Positions 7,499-16,521 of a stretch of DNA of 21,029 nucleotides are shown one piece after another. The notes beneath the pieces were generated by a model. That model was given only the letters and a program-made list of their open reading frames with translations. It searched no databases and was not told where the DNA came from. The stretch lies in assembly GCA_900546145.1 (NCBI GenBank), contig URBN01000033.1:1-21029 (forward strand). The letters are read 5' to 3'. Origin of the DNA: an uncultured Desulfovibrio sp. GTDB lineage: Bacteria > Desulfobacterota > Desulfovibrionia > Desulfovibrionales > Desulfovibrionaceae. A program made the translations under genes and the position numbers. How positions within the stretch are numbered: the stretch's first letter is position 1; each line of letters begins with the position of its first letter.

Positions 7499-8377
7499 AT
7501 GGTCATGTCCGGCACTCCGGTTTCTTCCACAGCCACCCCAGTCATACGCTGCCGCCATCTCAGGGTGGGATACGGATCCTTCGTGCTCATGAAGGATATC
7601 AGCTTCGATGTCATGCCCGGGGACATCTTCTTCATCACGGGCGGATCCGGCTGCGGCAAATCCACGCTTCTCCGTGTGCTCATGGGACTCAAGGCCCCGC
7701 AGGCTGGCACAGTAAGCTTCGGGGATACGCCTTTCTGGCCTGGCAGCGACGGGGATCGGCTGAAGGTCAGGCGCCGCACGGGCGTGCTCTTCCAGCAGGG
7801 TGCCCTGTGGAGTTCCATGACGCTCGCCGAAAACATCGCCCTGCCGCTCAGGCAGTACACGAGCCTTTCCGACAGGGACATACGGCGCCAGGCCCTGCTC
7901 AAGCTCTCCCTCGCCGGCCTCACCGGCTTCGAGGACTATTATCCCTCTGAAATTTCAGGCGGCATGCGCAAGCGCGCCGGTCTCGCGCGCGCCCTGGCGC
8001 TGGATCCGGCCATTCTCTTTCTCGACGAGCCCTCGGCGGGTCTGGATCCCGTGAGCGCGAAGCTGCTCGATGATCTCATCAGCGAACTGCGCGACGCGCT
8101 GGGCACAACCTTCGTCATCGTCTCGCACGAGCTGGCCAGCATTTACGCCATCGCCACAAACAGCATCTTCCTGGACGCGGGCACCCGGACAATGCAGGCC
8201 TGCGGCAACCCCTCAGCGCTTGTCCGCGATCCGGCCACACCGGAAGCCGCCATGCTCTTCCTCACGCGCGGTCTTTCCCGCCACGCCGGGGAAATTCAGG
8301 ATCCCCGCCGCCCCGACATCACCGGCACGGCCCCGCGGGAAGGGACGGCAGATGAGCCTCAAAGGACAGACAAATGA
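7499..8377 (+). CDS. mlaF: MlaF-type ABC transporter ATP-binding protein
   Basis: Cytoplasmic ATPase of the lipid transporter, 292 residues. Visible motifs are Walker A GGSGCGKST (48-56), Q-loop VLFQQGALWSSM (96-107), the signature ISGGMRKR (152-159), Walker B AILFLDE (171-177) and the switch histidine in IVSHE (His210). The sequence around the Q-loop and the SGGM signature is typical of the MlaF/MCE branch. I chose the ATG at 7499, with AAGGAG five bases upstream overlapping the mlaE stop. A GTG at 7493 is part of that site. It shares ATGA with the next gene (4-base overlap), indicating translational coupling. The C-terminal 60 residues are polar and variable. Confidence 0.93.
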   Translation: MVMSGTPVSSTATPVIRCRHLRVGYGSFVLMKDISFDVMPGDIFFITGGSGCGKSTLLRVLMGLKAPQAGTVSFGDTPFWPGSDGDRLKVRRRTGVLFQQGALWSSMTLAENIALPLRQYTSLSDRDIRRQALLKLSLAGLTGFEDYYPSEISGGMRKRAGLARALALDPAILFLDEPSAGLDPVSAKLLDDLISELRDALGTTFVIVSHELASIYAIATNSIFLDAGTRTMQACGNPSALVRDPATPEAAMLFLTRGLSRHAGEIQDPRRPDITGTAPREGTADEPQRTDK

Positions 8378-9345
8378 GCCTCGCAAAACATAAAACAGCC
8401 CTGGGATTCTTCTCCCTCCTCGCCCTGGGACTCCTTCTTTTCGGCATCATCGCCCTCGGAGGAGGCAAGCTCTTCAAGCACGACACGCAGTTCGTGCTCT
8501 ATTTCGGCTCCTCCGTAAGCGGGCTTTCCGTGGGCGCTCCTGTCGTCTTCCGCGGCGTGCCGCTCGGATCCGTCACGCATATCAGCCTTGTGGCCAACGC
8601 CAACAAGTCCAACGTGACCATCCCCGTCAACATTTCCATTGACGCGGCCAATCTCATCCTGGCGACAGGTCATCCCCTGCAGGACGAGGAGGAGAAAGTG
8701 GCCGTCATTCAGGACATGGTCAGCAAAGGCATGCGCGGACGCCTCCAGCTCGCCAGCCTCATCACCGGCCAGTACCGCATAGAGCTGGACTTTTTCCCGG
8801 ATACGCCCGCCAGCTTCAAGTCCGGCACGCCGCAGTACGAGATACCCACTGTCGCCACGGCCATCGATACGCTCCAGAAAACCATAGACCGCATTCCCAT
8901 CGAAAAGGTTGTGGCCAATATCGACTCCGCCCTGACCCACCTTTCCCAGGTTATTGAAAGCGGTGACGTGGATCGCGCCCTCAAGGCGTTCGCGGATACA
9001 TTCACCCAGGCGAGCACCCTCCTTGCCGCCCTGCAGTCCTCGCCGGCCCTCCTGAACAGCACGCTTGGCAACGCCGAAGCGGGTTCCGCCACGCTGAAGG
9101 CCGATCTTCCCCGCGCCCTGGAAAACCTGAACAGGGCCATGACTGATTTCGCGGGGGCGGCGAGACGCTTGGACGCCACGGCCGCAGCCGCGGAAAAAAG
9201 CCTGAACACGCTCTCCCCCGTCACGCAGGAACTGCTTAACACGCTCCGTGAAACAAAGACCACGGTGCGTTCCCTCCGCTCTCTGACGGACGAACTCGAC
9301 AAAAATCCCGAATCCCTGATCAGGGGCCGCAAAGGAGCCTACTGA
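8374..9345 (+). CDS. mlaD: MlaD-type MCE-domain substrate-binding protein
   Basis: Periplasmic lipid-binding subunit anchored in the inner membrane, 323 residues. One transmembrane helix lies at about residues 10-30 (ALGFFSLLALGLLLFGIIAL). It is followed by the MCE domain, with FGSSVSGLSVGAPVVFRGV and GSVTHISLV. A long C-terminal region from about 170 is rich in Leu, Ala and Thr and looks helical, as in MCE proteins that form a ring and tube. It is longer than E. coli MlaD (183 residues) and includes an extra segment after the first MCE strands. It starts in the ATGA of the previous gene and ends in TGATG with the next. Confidence 0.9.
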   Translation: MSLAKHKTALGFFSLLALGLLLFGIIALGGGKLFKHDTQFVLYFGSSVSGLSVGAPVVFRGVPLGSVTHISLVANANKSNVTIPVNISIDAANLILATGHPLQDEEEKVAVIQDMVSKGMRGRLQLASLITGQYRIELDFFPDTPASFKSGTPQYEIPTVATAIDTLQKTIDRIPIEKVVANIDSALTHLSQVIESGDVDRALKAFADTFTQASTLLAALQSSPALLNSTLGNAEAGSATLKADLPRALENLNRAMTDFAGAARRLDATAAAAEKSLNTLSPVTQELLNTLRETKTTVRSLRSLTDELDKNPESLIRGRKGAY

Positions 9346-9962
9346 TGCGCCGGCTTTCCCTTCTTCTCATCATCCTCTCTCTTGCTCTCACGGCCTGCGG
9401 CCAGAGCAACCCCACCAATTATTACCTCTTAAAAAGCACGGCGGTCCCCGTCGCGGCAGAAAGCATGCCCCGCACGACGCTGGGCATCGTGGGAGTCAAT
9501 CTTCCCGGATATCTTGATCGCGCGGGCATCGTCCTGCTTGACGAGAACGGTACGCTTATCAATGTCCCCCAGTTCAACAGATGGGCCGAAAGCCTTGATG
9601 AGGGAGCGGCGCGCCTGCTGCGCCGGAGTCTGACGCCGGTGCTTCTGCGGCAGGGCATCACGGTACTGGCTTCCGAGGACACCCGCGTCGCAGCTGCCTA
9701 CGGCGTCATAGTGGATATCGTCCGCCTCGAGGCAACGACCGGCGGCAGCATCGCCCTTGAGGCCCGCTGGACGCTCATCGATCCCGGAGCAAACCGGATA
9801 CTCGGCCGCGGGAGTTTCGCCGGAAGCGAAAAAATCAGTATGCCGGAAATCGGCAGCCGCGAAATGTTCAACGCTGTCGTGGCGGGCGAAAGCCGTCTCC
9901 TGGAACGCTTCGGCACAGACCTCGGCCGGCGTATCGCTGCCCTTGCGGCGCGCCGGAACTGA
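9345..9962 (+). CDS. ABC-type transport auxiliary lipoprotein, PqiC-like
   Basis: Protein of 205 residues with a lipoprotein signal: MRRLSLLLIILSLALTACGQ, cleaved before Cys18. The mature part begins NPTNYYLLKSTAV, the start typical of the PqiC/DUF330 family (a Tyr-Tyr-Leu-Leu strand), and continues with LPGYLDRAGIVLLDE and NRWAESLDEGAARLLRRSL. In E. coli PqiC stands next to the MCE protein PqiB at the outer membrane. Here it most likely gives the MlaFED pump an outer-membrane partner. No MlaC- or MlaA-like gene is seen. It starts on the last base of the mlaD stop (TGATG), with AAAGGAG upstream, and a terminator follows. Confidence 0.88.
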   Translation: MRRLSLLLIILSLALTACGQSNPTNYYLLKSTAVPVAAESMPRTTLGIVGVNLPGYLDRAGIVLLDENGTLINVPQFNRWAESLDEGAARLLRRSLTPVLLRQGITVLASEDTRVAAAYGVIVDIVRLEATTGGSIALEARWTLIDPGANRILGRGSFAGSEKISMPEIGSREMFNAVVAGESRLLERFGTDLGRRIAALAARRN

Positions 9963-9985
9963 CAAAAACCGTCATCAGAAACATA

Positions 9986-10019
9986 AAAGGATGCAGGGGA
10001 AACCCGGCATCCTTTTTTT
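9986..10019 (+). terminator. Rho-independent terminator of the mla operon
   Basis: A 9-bp stem AAAGGATGC/GCATCCTTT, with an inner GGG-GAAA-CCC stem at its tip, runs into seven T. It begins 24 bases after the lipoprotein stop codon. Confidence 0.92.
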
Positions 10020-10137
10020 GTCTCCGGAAGAAGCCGGAAAAATGCAGATTTTTATTTTTTTCCTCTGAAAAGTGGTGTAATGACAAGGTATTGCCTCCTG
10101 CGGTCCGCGGAGAGGAACACAATTTTCCGCGGAGCCG

Positions 10138-10165
10138 TTGACACAGGACGCAGGAAGTGTATCAG
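10138..10165 (+). promoter_or_regulatory. Putative promoter of the malic enzyme-fumarase-frd cluster
   Basis: A consensus TTGACA (10138-10143) is followed after 16 bases by TATCAG (10160-10165). The start codon is at 10238, so the transcript would begin with the long inverted repeat at 10170-10214. The -35 is perfect, while the -10 is a weak match and could be shifted by a few bases. Confidence 0.4.
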
Positions 10166-10169
10166 TATA

Positions 10170-10214
10170 GGTAATTTCATATATCTGGATTGTTTTCACA
10201 TATATGAAATTACC
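10170..10214 (+). promoter_or_regulatory. 15-bp inverted repeat before the malic enzyme gene
   Basis: Perfect arms GGTAATTTCATATAT (10170-10184) and ATATATGAAATTACC (10200-10214) flank a 15-base spacer. The arms are AT-rich in a GC-rich region and end 23 bases before the ATG. The right arm also sits in a second symmetrical site, TTTCA-N6-TGAAA (10194-10209). The repeat could be a two-site operator or an RNA stem in the 5' leader. With no T-run behind it, it is not a terminator. Confidence 0.6.
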
Positions 10215-10237
10215 CAAAACAAAAGAGAGGTATCATC

Positions 10238-11566
<1,329 letters not shown>

Positions 11567-11572
11567 GAACAC

Positions 11573-11610
11573 GGCGGCGGGGAAAGGCCATGAAGCCTTC
11601 CCCCGCCGTT
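11573..11610 (+). terminator. Strong hairpin without T-run between malic enzyme and fumarase genes
   Basis: A 14-bp stem CGGCGGGGAAAGGC/GCCTTCCCCCGCCG with one mismatch and a 6-base loop starts 8 bases after the malic enzyme stop. It is followed by TTCCAGC rather than a T-run, so it is probably a partial attenuator or an mRNA-stabilising stem and not a full stop. I see no clear promoter in the remaining 50 bases before the fumarase gene. Confidence 0.55.
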
Positions 11611-11659
11611 CCAGCAAAACGCCCCGGCACATGCCTGGGAAAAGAAAATGGAGAAAGCA

Positions 11660-12505
11660 ATGCGTGAAATAGCCTGCAAGGATATCACGGACACGGTGGC
11701 GAAGCTCGCCATTCAGGCCTGCTGCCACCTGCCCTGCGATATGGTCGAAAGCTTCAGACAGCATCTTGAGAGCGAGCCGTCCGCGGTTGGAAAAAACATC
11801 CTGCAGCAGCTCCTCGACAATGCTGACATCGCTGACAGGACCGAAATGCCCATCTGTCAGGACACCGGCCTCGCTGTCATCTTCGCCGATATCGGCCAGG
11901 ACGTGCACATCACGGGCGGTGACTTTACCAATGCCATCAATGAAGGCGTACGCCGCGGCTACGTAGACGGCTATCTGCGCAAGTCCAGCGTCGCTGAGCC
12001 GCTTTTCGATCGCACGAACACCGGGGACAACACGCCCGCCGTTCTGCACGTCCGCATCGTTCCGGGCGACCGCCTCACCCTGAGGCTGGCTCCGAAGGGC
12101 GCCGGCTCCGAAAACAAAAGTGTTGTGAAGATGCTCGTGCCCGCTGACGGTATCGAAGGCGTGAAGAAGGTCGTTCTGGACGCCGTCAAAGTGGCCGGAC
12201 CGAACTCCTGCCCTCCCATGGTCATCGGCGTTGGTCTCGGGGGCAACCTCGAACTCTGCGCCCTGCTCGCCAAGCGAGCCTGCGCCAGGGATCTCAACAG
12301 CGTCAATCCCGATCCGCGCTACGCGGCCTTCGAGAAGGAGCTCCTGGAGATGGTCAACAAGACGGGTATCGGCCCGCAGGGGCTCGGCGGACGCACCACC
12401 GCGCTCGCCGTTCATGTGGAATGGGCTCCCACCCACATCGCCTCCCTGCCTGTCGCCGTCAATATCAACTGCCACGCGGCCCGTCACGCGCAGGCTGTGC
12501 TTTAG
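11660..12505 (+). CDS. Fumarate hydratase class I, alpha subunit
   Basis: Catalytic N-terminal half of the two-subunit iron-sulfur fumarase, which interconverts malate and fumarate. From the ATG at 11660 it has 281 residues, the usual length. I prefer this start over 11648 because GGAG (11650-11653) is well spaced from it and the protein then starts MREIACKDIT. The three likely ligands of the oxygen-sensitive [4Fe-4S] cluster are Cys66 (MPICQDTG), Cys184 (GPNSCPPM) and Cys271 (NINCHAARH). Their spacing fits class I enzymes. GGDFTNAINEGVRRGY and GPQGLGGRTTALAVHVE are also family blocks. Tartrate dehydratase alpha is related, but the malic enzyme and frd neighbours favour fumarase. The beta subunit follows after 9 bases. 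Confidence 0.93.
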   Translation: MREIACKDITDTVAKLAIQACCHLPCDMVESFRQHLESEPSAVGKNILQQLLDNADIADRTEMPICQDTGLAVIFADIGQDVHITGGDFTNAINEGVRRGYVDGYLRKSSVAEPLFDRTNTGDNTPAVLHVRIVPGDRLTLRLAPKGAGSENKSVVKMLVPADGIEGVKKVVLDAVKVAGPNSCPPMVIGVGLGGNLELCALLAKRACARDLNSVNPDPRYAAFEKELLEMVNKTGIGPQGLGGRTTALAVHVEWAPTHIASLPVAVNINCHAARHAQAVL

Positions 12506-12514
12506 GAGGGCGCC

Positions 12515-13075
12515 ATGGCTGATTCTGTGAAACATATCAGGGCACCTTTTGACGATGAGACGGCCCGGAGCCTGCGCGCAGGCGACCGTGTTCTCATCAC
12601 TGGCACCATCCTCGCGGCCCGTGACGCCGCCCACAAGCGCCTCACTGAAGCGCTCGACAGGGGCGAAAAACTTCCCGTCGACCTCAGGGGACAGGTCGTT
12701 TACTACGTCGGTCCCAGCCCGGCCAAACCCGGCCAGGCCATCGGAGCCGCAGGTCCGACCACGTCCGGACGCATGGATGCCTACACACCGAGACTCATAG
12801 CAGAAGGCCTCAAAGGCATGATCGGCAAGGGCTACCGCAAGCCCGAGGTCGTCGAAGCTATGAAGAAATACGGCGTCCCGTATCTCGCCGCCGTCGGCGG
12901 AGCCGGAGCCCTCATCTCCCAGAGCATTAAAAAGTATACCGTTCTCGCCTATCCGGATCTCGGCCCTGAAGCCGTGGCCGCGATGGAAGTCGAGGACTTC
13001 CCGGCCATCGTTGTCATCGACAGCACCGGAGACAACTATTACGAGACCGGACAGGCTCCCTACAGGGAGATCTAG
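12515..13075 (+). CDS. Fumarate hydratase class I, beta subunit
   Basis: C-terminal half of the two-subunit fumarase, 186 residues, matching the family. Conserved blocks are LRAGDRVLITGTILAARDAAHKR near the N-terminus, YYVGPSPAKPGQAIGAAGPTTSGRMD, the substrate-binding GKGYR at about 107-111, and AVGGAGALISQSI. It contributes substrate-binding residues and works only together with the alpha subunit. AGGAGG sits in front of the ATG and overlaps the end of the alpha gene, so the two are translated together. Single-chain FumA/FumB of E. coli are fusions of the same two parts. Confidence 0.94.
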   Translation: MADSVKHIRAPFDDETARSLRAGDRVLITGTILAARDAAHKRLTEALDRGEKLPVDLRGQVVYYVGPSPAKPGQAIGAAGPTTSGRMDAYTPRLIAEGLKGMIGKGYRKPEVVEAMKKYGVPYLAAVGGAGALISQSIKKYTVLAYPDLGPEAVAAMEVEDFPAIVVIDSTGDNYYETGQAPYREI

Positions 13076-13128
13076 CACAGCCCTCTTCACCTGCCTGCAG
13101 CCATCCCTGCAGAGCAAAAGGAGTTCAC

Positions 13129-13755
13129 ATGACATCTTCTTCTCCTGACGCCAGGCGCAGCCGTCTTGATTTCTGGCAGGCCTGCACAGGTTTTCTTCTT
13201 GCCCTCTTCATCTGCGTCCACCTTCTCCTCGAGGGCACGTGCATCTTAAGCCCGAGCATTACCAACGGCATCGCCTGGTTCATGGAAGCCACGTACATGG
13301 CCCAGCTCGCCGCTCCCATCATAATCGTCCTCATCGTCATCCATTTCTACATCGCCGCCAGGAAAATGCCTTTCCGCGCCGGTGAACTCGGCATCTTTGT
13401 GCGCCACAGCCGCGCGTTCAAAGAACGCGACACCTGGCTGTGGCTCGTCCAGGTGTTCACGGCCATCGTCATTCTGGTCTGCGCCTTCGCCCACGTCTGG
13501 GCCGTCATGACCAATATGCCCATCGAAAGCGCCAAGAGCGCGGCCAGGCTGCACAGCGGCTGGCTCGCCTTCTACGCCCTCTTCCTGCCCTGCGTCGTCC
13601 TGCACACCGGCATCGGCCTCTACCGCCTCGGCGTCAAATTCGGCATCTGCACGAGCGGAACCCGTCAGGCTTGGACCAAGTGGGCCTGGATCGGCATGGG
13701 TGCCTATTTTCTCATCGGCGTCGCGGCTATAGCCCGCACCTGGTTCAGCGCGTAG
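13129..13755 (+). CDS. frdC: Fumarate reductase / succinate dehydrogenase cytochrome b subunit
   Basis: Membrane anchor of 208 residues with five hydrophobic segments (about 20-38, 55-76, 105-128, 145-163, 185-204). Four His in membrane segments at 31, 72, 122 and 159 fit the two-haem, single-subunit type known from Wolinella FrdC. Their spacing after His72 (50 and 37 residues) resembles the known one. There is no separate D subunit. It carries electrons between menaquinone and the iron-sulfur subunit. AAAAGGAG precedes the start, and the gene stands first in the order C-A-B, 53 bases after fumarase beta. Direction of the reaction, fumarate reduction or succinate oxidation, cannot be settled from sequence. 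Confidence 0.92.
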   Translation: MTSSSPDARRSRLDFWQACTGFLLALFICVHLLLEGTCILSPSITNGIAWFMEATYMAQLAAPIIIVLIVIHFYIAARKMPFRAGELGIFVRHSRAFKERDTWLWLVQVFTAIVILVCAFAHVWAVMTNMPIESAKSAARLHSGWLAFYALFLPCVVLHTGIGLYRLGVKFGICTSGTRQAWTKWAWIGMGAYFLIGVAAIARTWFSA

Positions 13756-13768
13756 GAGGGGCAAAGAT

Positions 13769-15622
13769 ATGCGTTTCTTTCACACAGACGTTTTGTGCAT
13801 AGGCGCCGGTCTGGCCGGTGAACGCGTCGCCATCGAGGCGGCCAAGGCCGGATTCAACGTCATCTGCCTGAGCATCGTTCCCCCGAGGCGTTCGCATTCC
13901 TGCTGCGCCCAGGGCGGCATGCAGGCTGCTCTCGGCAACTCCATCATGGGTGACGGCGACTGCCCTGAAATCCACTTCAACGACACGGTCAAGGGCTCCG
14001 ACTGGGGCTGCGACCAGGAAGTGGCCCGCATCTTCGCGAAAACGGCCCCCATCGCCATGCGCGAAATGGCCTTCCTCGGCTGCCCCTGGAACCGCGTCGT
14101 TCCCGGCGAGCACACCTACTTCAAGGGCGGCAAGCCCTTCCAGGCCACGGAAAAGGCCGAAAATGAAGGCCTCATCCACTCCCGCGCCTTCGGCGGAACG
14201 GCCAAATGGCGTACCTGCTACACGTCGGACGGTACCGGACACGAAGTGCTGTACACCCTCGATAACAGGGCCATCCAGCTCGGCGTCACCGTGCATGACC
14301 GCATGCAGGCCGAAGCCCTCATCCACGATGGCGATCAGTGCATGGGCTGCGTCGCCCGTGACCTGCGCACCGGCGAACTCGTCGGATACTTCGCCAAGGC
14401 CACGCTCATCGCCACCGGCGGCTACGGCCGCATCTACCGTGCCACCACGAACTCCGTTATCTGCGACGGCGGCGGCCACATCATCGCCCTCGATACCGGC
14501 ATCGTTCCTCTCGGCAACATGGAAGCCGTTCAGTTCCATCCCACCGGCACGGTGCCCACTGACATTCTCGTGACCGAAGGCTGCCGCGGCGACGGCGGCA
14601 CCCTCCTCGACAAGAACGAGTACCGCTTCATGCCCGACTACGAGCCGGAGAAGGCCGAGCTGGCCTCCCGTGACGTCGTCTCCCGCCGCATGACCGAACA
14701 CATGCGCAAGGGCTTCGGCGTCAAGAGCCCCTACGGCGAGCACCTCTGGCTTGATATTCGCCATCTCGGCGAAAAGCACATCAAGACCAACCTGAGGGAA
14801 GTCTACGATATCTGCACCTGCTTCCTCGGCGTGGATCCGGTAACCCAGCTCATCCCCGTCCGTCCTACCCAGCACTACAGCATGGGCGGCATCAGGACCA
14901 ACAAGGACGGAGCCGTCTACGGCATGAAGGGCCTCTTCTCCAACGGCGAATCCGCCTGCTGGGATATGCACGGCTTCAACCGCCTCGGCGGCAACTCCCT
15001 CGCCGAGACCATCGTCTCCGGTCATGTCGTCGGCAAGAAGGTCGTCGAGTTCCTCCAGGGCTATGAGACGAAGTTCTCCACTCAGGCCATGAAGGACGCC
15101 GAGCTCAAGGTTCAGGACCGCATCAACACCCTGATTCACGGTACCGGCGACGACTGCTACACCCTGCGCAACGCCATGCAGGACATCATGATGGAGGACG
15201 TGGGTATCTTCAGAAATGGCAAGGATCTGCAGGACGGCGTTAACCGCCTCCAGGAACTGCTCGAACGCAGCAAGAACATGCGCCTCATGGGCAATATCAC
15301 TAAGGGCGCCAACGCAGAGCTCGCCCAGGCCCTGCGCATCCCCGGCGAAATCAGGCTTGCCCTCTGCACCGCCTACGGCGCCCTGCAGCGCACGGAAAGC
15401 CGCGGTGCCCATACCCGCGAGGACTACCCTGCCCGCAATGACAAGGACTGGCTTGTGCGTACCCTGGCCTACTGGCCCGAAGGAGCGACTCTGCCCGTGC
15501 TCAAGTACGAGCCCGCCACCACAAAGTTCATTCTTCCCCCAGGGGACCGCGGCTACGGCGGCGGCAAGATTATACCCGGTGACATGTCCGACAAGAAGGT
15601 CATCGGCTTCGACGAGGACTAA
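13769..15622 (+). CDS. frdA: Fumarate reductase / succinate dehydrogenase flavoprotein subunit
   Basis: Catalytic subunit of 617 residues. The FAD-binding IGAGLAG is at 11-17. His43 in RRSHSCCAQGGMQAAL is the residue that carries FAD covalently in this family. Substrate-site blocks are QFHPTGTVPTDILVTEG and CRGDGGTLL, the HYSMGGIRTN segment, and NRLGGNSLAE near the second half. The length and the CCAQGG variant fit the Wolinella-type (B-type) quinol:fumarate reductases. AGGAGGGG overlapping the frdC stop forms the ribosome binding site. The protein binds fumarate or succinate on the cytoplasmic side and passes electrons to FrdB. Confidence 0.96.
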   Translation: MRFFHTDVLCIGAGLAGERVAIEAAKAGFNVICLSIVPPRRSHSCCAQGGMQAALGNSIMGDGDCPEIHFNDTVKGSDWGCDQEVARIFAKTAPIAMREMAFLGCPWNRVVPGEHTYFKGGKPFQATEKAENEGLIHSRAFGGTAKWRTCYTSDGTGHEVLYTLDNRAIQLGVTVHDRMQAEALIHDGDQCMGCVARDLRTGELVGYFAKATLIATGGYGRIYRATTNSVICDGGGHIIALDTGIVPLGNMEAVQFHPTGTVPTDILVTEGCRGDGGTLLDKNEYRFMPDYEPEKAELASRDVVSRRMTEHMRKGFGVKSPYGEHLWLDIRHLGEKHIKTNLREVYDICTCFLGVDPVTQLIPVRPTQHYSMGGIRTNKDGAVYGMKGLFSNGESACWDMHGFNRLGGNSLAETIVSGHVVGKKVVEFLQGYETKFSTQAMKDAELKVQDRINTLIHGTGDDCYTLRNAMQDIMMEDVGIFRNGKDLQDGVNRLQELLERSKNMRLMGNITKGANAELAQALRIPGEIRLALCTAYGALQRTESRGAHTREDYPARNDKDWLVRTLAYWPEGATLPVLKYEPATTKFILPPGDRGYGGGKIIPGDMSDKKVIGFDED

Positions 15623-15636
15623 GGGAGATAACCACC

Positions 15637-16404
15637 ATGGGACGTACACTGACCTTCGATATATTCCGTTACAACCCGCAGGATCCCTCCTCCAAGCCGC
15701 ACATGCAGTCCTATCAGCTGCCTGAGCATCCCCGCATGAACCTCTTTGTGGCGCTCAACATGATCCGGGAACAGCAGGATCCCACCCTGCAATTCGACTT
15801 CTGCTGCCGCGCCGGTGTCTGCGGTTCCTGTGCGATGGTGATCAACGGGCGCCCCGGCCTCGCCTGCAAAACACAGACGAGCACGCTCCCTCCCCGCATC
15901 AGCCTGCATCCGCTTCCGGTCTTCAAGATCATCGGAGACCTCTCCGTGGATACGGGAACCTGGTTCCGCGGCGTGGACAAAAAGATCGAGTCCTGGATCC
16001 ACACCAGCAAGCAGTTTGACCCCACCGCGCAGGAAGAGCGCATGGATAACGAGAAGGCGATCAAAATCTTCGAGCTTGATCGCTGCATCGAGTGCGGCTG
16101 CTGCGTAGCTGCCTGCGGAACGGCCCTTATGCGCAAAGACTTCATCGGCGCCACGGCCATCAACCGCATGGCCCGTTTCTATATCGATCCCCGCGATGAA
16201 CGCACGCCCGCCGATTACTATGATCTGATCGGCGACGACAATGGTGTATTCGGCTGCATGGGACTCCTCGGCTGCCACAGCGTCTGCCCCAAGAGCATTC
16301 CGCTTCAGGATCAGCTCGGCATCATGCGCCGCATGGTCACCATGCAGTCCGTCAAGGGCATCATCCCTGAGTTCATCCGCAAGAAACTCGCCGGCGAAAA
16401 GTAA
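15637..16404 (+). CDS. frdB: Fumarate reductase / succinate dehydrogenase iron-sulfur subunit
   Basis: Electron-transfer subunit of 255 residues with all three cluster motifs. [2Fe-2S] ligands are Cys57, Cys62, Cys65 and Cys77 (CCRAGVCGSC, LACKTQ). The [4Fe-4S] and [3Fe-4S] ligands are shared among CIECGCCVAAC (150-160) and CMGLLGCHSVCPKS (207-220). It connects FAD in FrdA with the haems of FrdC. GGGAG lies in front of the ATG, 14 bases after frdA. It is the last gene of the cluster and is followed by three hairpins. The C-terminus ends FIRKKLAGEK with no fusion. Confidence 0.96.
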   Translation: MGRTLTFDIFRYNPQDPSSKPHMQSYQLPEHPRMNLFVALNMIREQQDPTLQFDFCCRAGVCGSCAMVINGRPGLACKTQTSTLPPRISLHPLPVFKIIGDLSVDTGTWFRGVDKKIESWIHTSKQFDPTAQEERMDNEKAIKIFELDRCIECGCCVAACGTALMRKDFIGATAINRMARFYIDPRDERTPADYYDLIGDDNGVFGCMGLLGCHSVCPKSIPLQDQLGIMRRMVTMQSVKGIIPEFIRKKLAGEK

Positions 16405-16413
16405 GTATCTGCC

Positions 16414-16471
16414 CCGCTTCTGTATTATGGAAGCGGAAGCTGTCTGATGCCCCGCCTCTCTGTGGCATCAG
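16414..16471 (+). promoter_or_regulatory. Two hairpins in the frdB 3' untranslated region
   Basis: CCGCTTC/GAAGCGG (arms 16414-16420 and 16430-16436, 9-base loop) and CTGATGCC/GGCATCAG (16444-16451 and 16464-16471, 12-base loop) stand one after the other directly downstream of frdB. Neither has a T-run. They precede the terminator-like stem at 16482 and probably protect the 3' end of the transcript. Confidence 0.55.
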
Positions 16472-16481
16472 TATACCTCTT

Positions 16482-16521
16482 AGGGGGATCGGAAGTTCAT
16501 CCGATCCCCCTCTTCTTTCTC
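16482..16521 (+). terminator. Terminator of the malic enzyme-fumarase-frd cluster
   Basis: A perfect 12-bp stem AGGGGGATCGGA/TCCGATCCCCCT with a 6-base loop is followed by the pyrimidine run CTTCTTTCT. The T-run is impure, but stem strength and place, 78 bases after frdB, make a terminator the best reading. Confidence 0.75.

Noticed and set aside
13745..15649. 634-codon minus-strand frame over frdA
   Set aside because: Antisense of a clear flavoprotein gene; same codon-bias effect, no ribosome binding site.
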